Below, in pieces: positions 59,700 through 64,000 of a DNA stretch of 64,000 nt. Both the position numbers and the translations under genes were made by a program. Below the pieces are notes generated by a model. The model saw nothing but the letters and a program-made list of their open reading frames with translations, was not told the origin of the DNA and did not search any database. Source of the stretch: Acanthosoma haemorrhoidale (taxonomy: Eukaryota; Arthropoda; Insecta; Hemiptera; Acanthosomatidae); the NCBI GenBank assembly GCA_930367205.1, contig OV884015.1, positions 2,914,001-2,978,000 of the forward strand. Direction: 5' to 3'. Every line of letters starts with the position of its first letter. Position 1 is the stretch's first letter.

Positions 59700-60920
59700 T
59701 CAACGTAGTGTTCTTGGCCATCTTTTCTACGCTTCTGCCATGCCTACCACTACTCACTCCTTTCATCCCATCAAGACCCGGAAACAGCATCCCATATCAT
59801 ACAATTTCATCTCTTCGAAATGGAGAACCGGTGCAAGCTATGGGGCACAAAAGTCAACGCAGGGAAATGAACCACTTTTACCTTACGACTTGGGTGTTGT
59901 CCCTCTTCTCACTAGACGCAGTGCGAAACCTTGGGCTCCACCTTGACAAAAGATTAACCTGGAACTATCATAAGTTAAATAATCTTTGTAGACGAGAGTG
60001 TTTTAAAAGAAAAGAAAGAAAAGCTTTATTATGAAGTACGAGCAAAACACTGGTATATACAAATATTAAGAGTTATGTTACTACATACTGGGTGGAGGGT
60101 TTAGGGACGAGTGTTGGAGAACAAGTGGGGACTAGGGCTAAAGCTGAGAAATATGCGTATAAGAGAAGGGTAGTTCCGGGAATTGGGATGAAGGTCTTGA
60201 AAGGAATGTGGTTGCTTACTTCAAAATATCAGTGACTTCCATGAAGTCACGAGGCAGGTATACAGTTCTGCTCAACCACCTTCTACTTTTAGCATTATAT
60301 ATAATATTAGCATTACAATATTCTTAGCATTATATAACTATAGAACACTTAAAAAACAGGAACTCAACTGACGGTTTGACTATCTTTATAGACGTTTCAA
60401 CAGGAATTCCCCCCTCACACTGGAAAACAAAATACTCATGTACTCATATTAGAACCAATCTGGACTTACGGACTTGAACTTTGGGGATGAGCGAAATCCT
60501 GAAATGTCGAGCATACTCAACTCTTCCAATTTAAAGTCCTAAGAACTTCACCTTATTAAGCGACGAATAAAACCCTCAGTAATGACCTAAAAATTTCCAC
60601 TATCCAAGATCACTTTTCCAGGAAATTTTTAAAGTTCCATCAGAAAATATCTGGCCATTCGAATCCTTTACCAGGATCACTTTCAAGTATCACCCATTCC
60701 TTTAACCCCTGCTTAGAGATTCAAATGGAAGTGGTGATTTTTTGTAAATATTTAGTCACTGGGAGCTCTGACACTGGCCGGCTTTCACCCTGAATGAAAG
60801 TATATTGTAAATATAGTTTGAATGAAAGAGTAAACGTAAATGTGGAATAAATGTGAACTTTAATCACAATTACTAAGGTAATTTTATTCAAATAAAGATT
60901 TATTGTGAAAAAAGAGCCAT
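59700..60920 (+). pseudogene. Old Jockey family 1 copy, plus orientation, interrupted
   Basis: Decayed pieces of the same reverse transcriptase: HPIKTRKQHPIS (about 59770), LGLHLDKRLTWNYHKLNN (about 59930-59985), then, after a gap of about 380 bases, RRFNRNSPLTLENKILMYS (about 60390) and a 3' region with GGGAGCTCTGACACTGGCC (about 60760). It ends at AATAAAG plus an A-rich stretch at about 60917. Frames are broken throughout. Confidence 0.6.
60000..60380 (-). mobile_element. Short insertion inside the old Jockey copy
   Basis: The Jockey sequence stops at CTTTGTAGACG (about 59996) and resumes at CTTTATAGACGTTTC (about 60383), so the repeated GACG-containing motif may be a target duplication. 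On the minus strand the insert ends with AATAAAG, a pyrimidine stretch and AAAA, as a retroposon 3' end would. The source is not recognised. Confidence 0.4.
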
Positions 60921-61663
60921 GAGATCGCTGAGTAAGCAACATTTTAGCTTAGAAAATTCGATAATAGCAAAAAATAAATAAATCTTTCCTTAAAAATTAA
61001 TAAAATAAAATGTCTATCCTCAGTTGAAAAAATATCTATCTATTGAATTGACTATGAACGTTTGAGGTTTGAAATGGAGATGACAGCCGGTATCGATTGT
61101 AGCAGATTCCTCTCTGGTTTGGACTGCAATTGTTAAACAGCAGGTGCTTATTAGACCTCACAAATAAATACGAAAAAAGGTGACAGAGCCAACATTTTTT
61201 TCTGCTCCTGGGATTTGTTCGGACGGTAAGCGGTTATTTTTGAGGAAAAAGTGGGCTGTGCTAACAACCAATAACCATGGAAACATCAAAGCGACGCAAT
61301 GAGTAGCACTATATCTCCAGGACTCATCATTCGCTGATTGGCCCCCAAATGGCTGCCAATATGGTTCTACAAAAAAGGTTCCTTTGTATTTTAGCATATA
61401 AAATAATATGGTGCTACAACATAAAAACAATTGCAACTATTTCTCGAACGGTCCATTATAGTCCGACCAATGTAGAAAGGGGCTTCTTCGTCACCTACAT
61501 ATCAGGGAAAGTTAGAAAATGAAATTTAAATAACCTTTGTGGAAACAAGGATAATGATTGGGAATAGGACAAGCAAGGTGTTTATGGAAAAAAGAGGTGG
61601 GATCATTGCTTCTCGGAGCGGCTATTAGCATAATCCTGCGTATATAGGGAACTCTTTCTGTTG
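60921..61663. other. Region before Jockey family 2 ORF1
   Basis: AT-rich up to about 61070, then GC-richer from about 61170. The latter may be the element's 5' UTR and internal promoter; no defined start was found. Confidence 0.4.
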
Positions 61664-62826
61664 TAATTAGCCAAGGCCCAGCGACCGACAAAACGTAAAA
61701 ATTCGACAAAGATCGGCAATAAATTCCAAGCACTGGTAAATGAGTCACCGGAAACCCCCCACCCCGAGGTTCCGGTAGCAAAGAAGCCACCACCGGTAAT
61801 TGTCTTAGGAGAGACAACTACAAATATAACTCAAATGCTCAAAGCAGTAAACATTAATAAGTTTGCCCTAAAAAAGACAAAGGATGGAGTAACCATCTAT
61901 CCGGATATAGAGGAAGAGAGAGAAAAAATATTAACCTTACTCAGGACAGGGGGTAAGGAATTCCATAGTTTCGCACCAAGAGGTCAACAAAGAAATAAAA
62001 AATATCTCATTCTTGGCTTAGATGTCGAGGAAGACATCGAAGAGATAAAAAACATAATAATTGAAACAGTGCCAGGAGTCGTCGATGTGAGACAACTTCG
62101 GAAAAGCGACCCAACAGGCAGAAAAACGGATATTGCACCAATTATTGTAACAACAAACGCGAGCGTCACCCTAAATGCCATTAAAAAGTTACGTGCTATA
62201 AATCACGTAATCATTCGTGTAGTGACATTTAAAGAAGAGAGAGGGCTACCGCAGTGTCACCGATGCCAAGAATTCGGCCACACAAAAAACCATTGCGGCA
62301 GAAAAACCAAATGTGTGAGATGTGCAGGACCCTAGGTTCGAGGTGGCGCAGTGCCCCAGGAACGAGACGGCACCGCTAAAGTGTTCCAACTGCGGCGAGG
62401 CACATCCCGCCTCGTACAGAGGCTGTGAGGAAAGGAAGAAGCTTCTAGCCAGAGTCAGACCGGCCCCCGACAGAGTGCAGCCCCAGCAGAAGAGGAGCCG
62501 CCTAGACGTGCCACTAACGAGACCTGCTCCACCGCCATCTGTACCTGCCTGGCAGAACCCGCTCTTCAAGCTCTTTCAAGCCAGAGATGAAGAAACGGCT
62601 CATCCTTCGAAGACGAGAGCAGCCCCCTCCACGTCGAGAACTGCCCCCAGAACTTCGCAGGACACTCCGGAAAATAACAATTGTGAGTACCTAGATCCTA
62701 GGCTAAAGTTTCTTACAAACGACCAGCGTAAAGACCTTGAATGCGCACCGAAATGGGTAACTGCCCTAGTAGACTTATGTAGCCAAATGCTCATGGTTAT
62801 GATATCTGGTAAACATCAACAATGGT
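61664..62826 (+). pseudogene. Jockey family 2 ORF1 (gag-like), one frameshift
   Basis: The open frame begins before the first ATG at 61835. In-frame sequence from 61664 has a basic, Pro-rich N-terminus (KPPPVIVLGETT), so the true start is lost or is not ATG. The region before the zinc knuckles (YLILGLDVEEDIEEI, KKLRAINHVIIRVV) leads to knuckle 1 (CHRCQEFGHTKNHC). After knuckle 2 begins (CVRCAG) there is an extra T at about 62334 that brings in a stop; the neighbouring frame then continues with CPRNE and knuckle 3 (CSNCGEAHPASYRGC). Gag-like proteins of this type bind the element RNA. Only this single shift interrupts the body, so the element looks fairly young. Confidence 0.8.
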
Positions 62827-62849
62827 AGATTACCAAGTGTTAAATTTTA

Positions 62850-64000
62850 ACGTTACTGACCAAAATAGATGAGGTAGAAGTGCTGCTAGCTCTCTACCGA
62901 CCAGATATTGTAGTTTTGACAGACACTAGGGTATCTACACAATCGTTTCACATTAAAGGTTATTCAACTGCCATTGAAAGAGTTAACGGTTACGGAGGCG
63001 TTTTAATTGCTATACGCCTTGGCATCAATTGGAAGACAGTGGCTTCACCACTGACTACAACTGATCCCAAGCTTCACCACTTGACAGTTAAGGTAAATTT
63101 GGGGAGACCCATTTACCTTACCGCCCTGTACAGGAGACCGTACGCGTCTCTACAGCAGTACTCAGCCTTGCTACACGCATGCGCGCAGAGATCTAACCAC
63201 TGGGTGGTGGGAGATCTCAACGCAAAACATACCATGAGGTACAACACCGTAACGAACAAGGCTGGGAGACTCCTGTTGAGAACGCCATTCACGGTCGTTC
63301 ACCCCCAGACTTTTACTTTTCGACATAGAGGTAACCCACAAGCTACCTCGACGATTGACTTACTACTGACAAAACAACCCCACCGTATCACTAGTTGCAC
63401 CGCCCTTCACTTTATTACCTCTGACCACAGGCCAGTACTGTATGCAGTGGATGGTAAAGTGACGACCCCTCGCCCCACGAGATACGACTATCGTCGTGCC
63501 GACTGGGATCTGTATCGGTCGCAGATTTACCATAACCTGCATACGGTACCCATTCTCCGCACGAATGAAGAAGTAGATCTTCAACTAGCTTTCATAACTG
63601 ATGTGATCATAGACGCAGCAAACACTGCGATCCCGAAGTACACTCCCATGCCACCGTCTCTGCGACCACCTCCAGACCACATTCTTAAAATTATAGCCTG
63701 GCGCAATAATTGGAAGAATAGATGGTACAGGACGAGAGATCAGCAAGCCAAGGTCGTTGTGAATTCTCTCACAACGCAAATCCGGGGCTTGATGAAACTC
63801 TGGAAAACAGCGCAGTGGCATGAGAGACTTCGTAGCACTCACGGAGATCACAGAAAGTTTTGGAATCTGTTGAAGACTACAAAAGGCAAGACAGCCACTG
63901 TCCGTTCATTCGAGCAGCAAAGAAACAGTGAGCTGCATGAGATATTTGAGCTGCCTACGGTGGATGAATTCATCAGCGTAGACATATCAAATTTTTCGAC
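62850..64000 (+). pseudogene. Jockey family 2 ORF2: endonuclease and linker, cut by window end
   Basis: From about 62860 one frame runs open to the window end: LLTKIDEVEVLLALYRPDIV, VLTDT, GYGGVLIAI, PIYLTALYRRP, the catalytic VVGDLNAKH (about 63210), STIDLLLT and FITSDHRPV (about 63430). These are the core blocks of an apurinic endonuclease of the Jockey type, with the catalytic Asp/Asn and the SDHRP His present. The linker RNNWKNRWYRTR follows. The start, with QVLNFNV in another frame, suggests one shift near 62855. The reverse transcriptase should follow to the right of the window. Confidence 0.85.

Noticed and set aside
1..64000. CRISPR array, operon or bacterial-type defence system
   Set aside because: The window is spliced eukaryotic DNA; no regularly spaced direct repeats and no polycistronic layout are present.

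Overview
The window is AT-rich eukaryotic DNA with spliced genes, long introns and many decayed transposable elements. It looks like an arthropod genome, most likely an insect. The best clue is a G-protein beta subunit whose sequence follows the insect eye-specific Gbeta76C class closely. The dense mix of Jockey, BEL/Pao, gypsy with an env-like part, hAT and Tc1 remnants fits an insect with a large genome; a hemipteran is possible but unproven.

Four host genes can be rebuilt exon by exon, and their reading phases close across every junction. (1) An ELMO/Ced-12 gene on the minus strand (336-13808) starts at 13808 and runs off the left edge; 566 residues are present and the C-terminal PH part is missing. 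(2) An equilibrative nucleoside transporter on the plus strand (14432-30052) has 11 exons and about 468 residues. (3) A Gbeta76C-like visual G-protein beta subunit on the minus strand (35387-41882) has 7 exons and about 348 residues. (4) A secreted cyclase-family (kynurenine formamidase-type) protein on the minus strand (47754-49970) has 5 exons and about 250 residues. ELMO and the transporter are divergent across about 620 bases, the transporter and Gbeta converge, and Gbeta and the cyclase lie in tandem. They belong to different pathways (engulfment/Rac activation, nucleoside uptake, phototransduction or heterotrimeric signalling, and an amidohydrolase-type reaction), so the layout does not suggest a functional cluster.

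Introns and intergenic DNA hold the repeats. Region by region: an unclassified interspersed repeat (family A) in ELMO intron 1 and ENT intron 10; a hAT-type transposase remnant at 11030-12228; three decayed non-LTR remnants in ENT introns 1, 4 and 5; a BEL/Pao pol remnant (43600-45270) next to a Jockey-type copy (45378-46960); a second repeat (family B) at 43070-43440 and 50085-50520; a Tc1-like remnant at about 50595-50940; and a nested block at 51100-55250 where a decayed gypsy/errantivirus-like element carries two non-LTR insertions. From 57 kb to the right edge the DNA is nearly all Jockey-type retrotransposon, in both orientations, and the element at the right edge is cut by the window end.

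About 30.05-35.39 kb and 55.25-57.0 kb hold no gene I can recognise. I found no CRISPR array, operon or convincing tRNA or rRNA gene.
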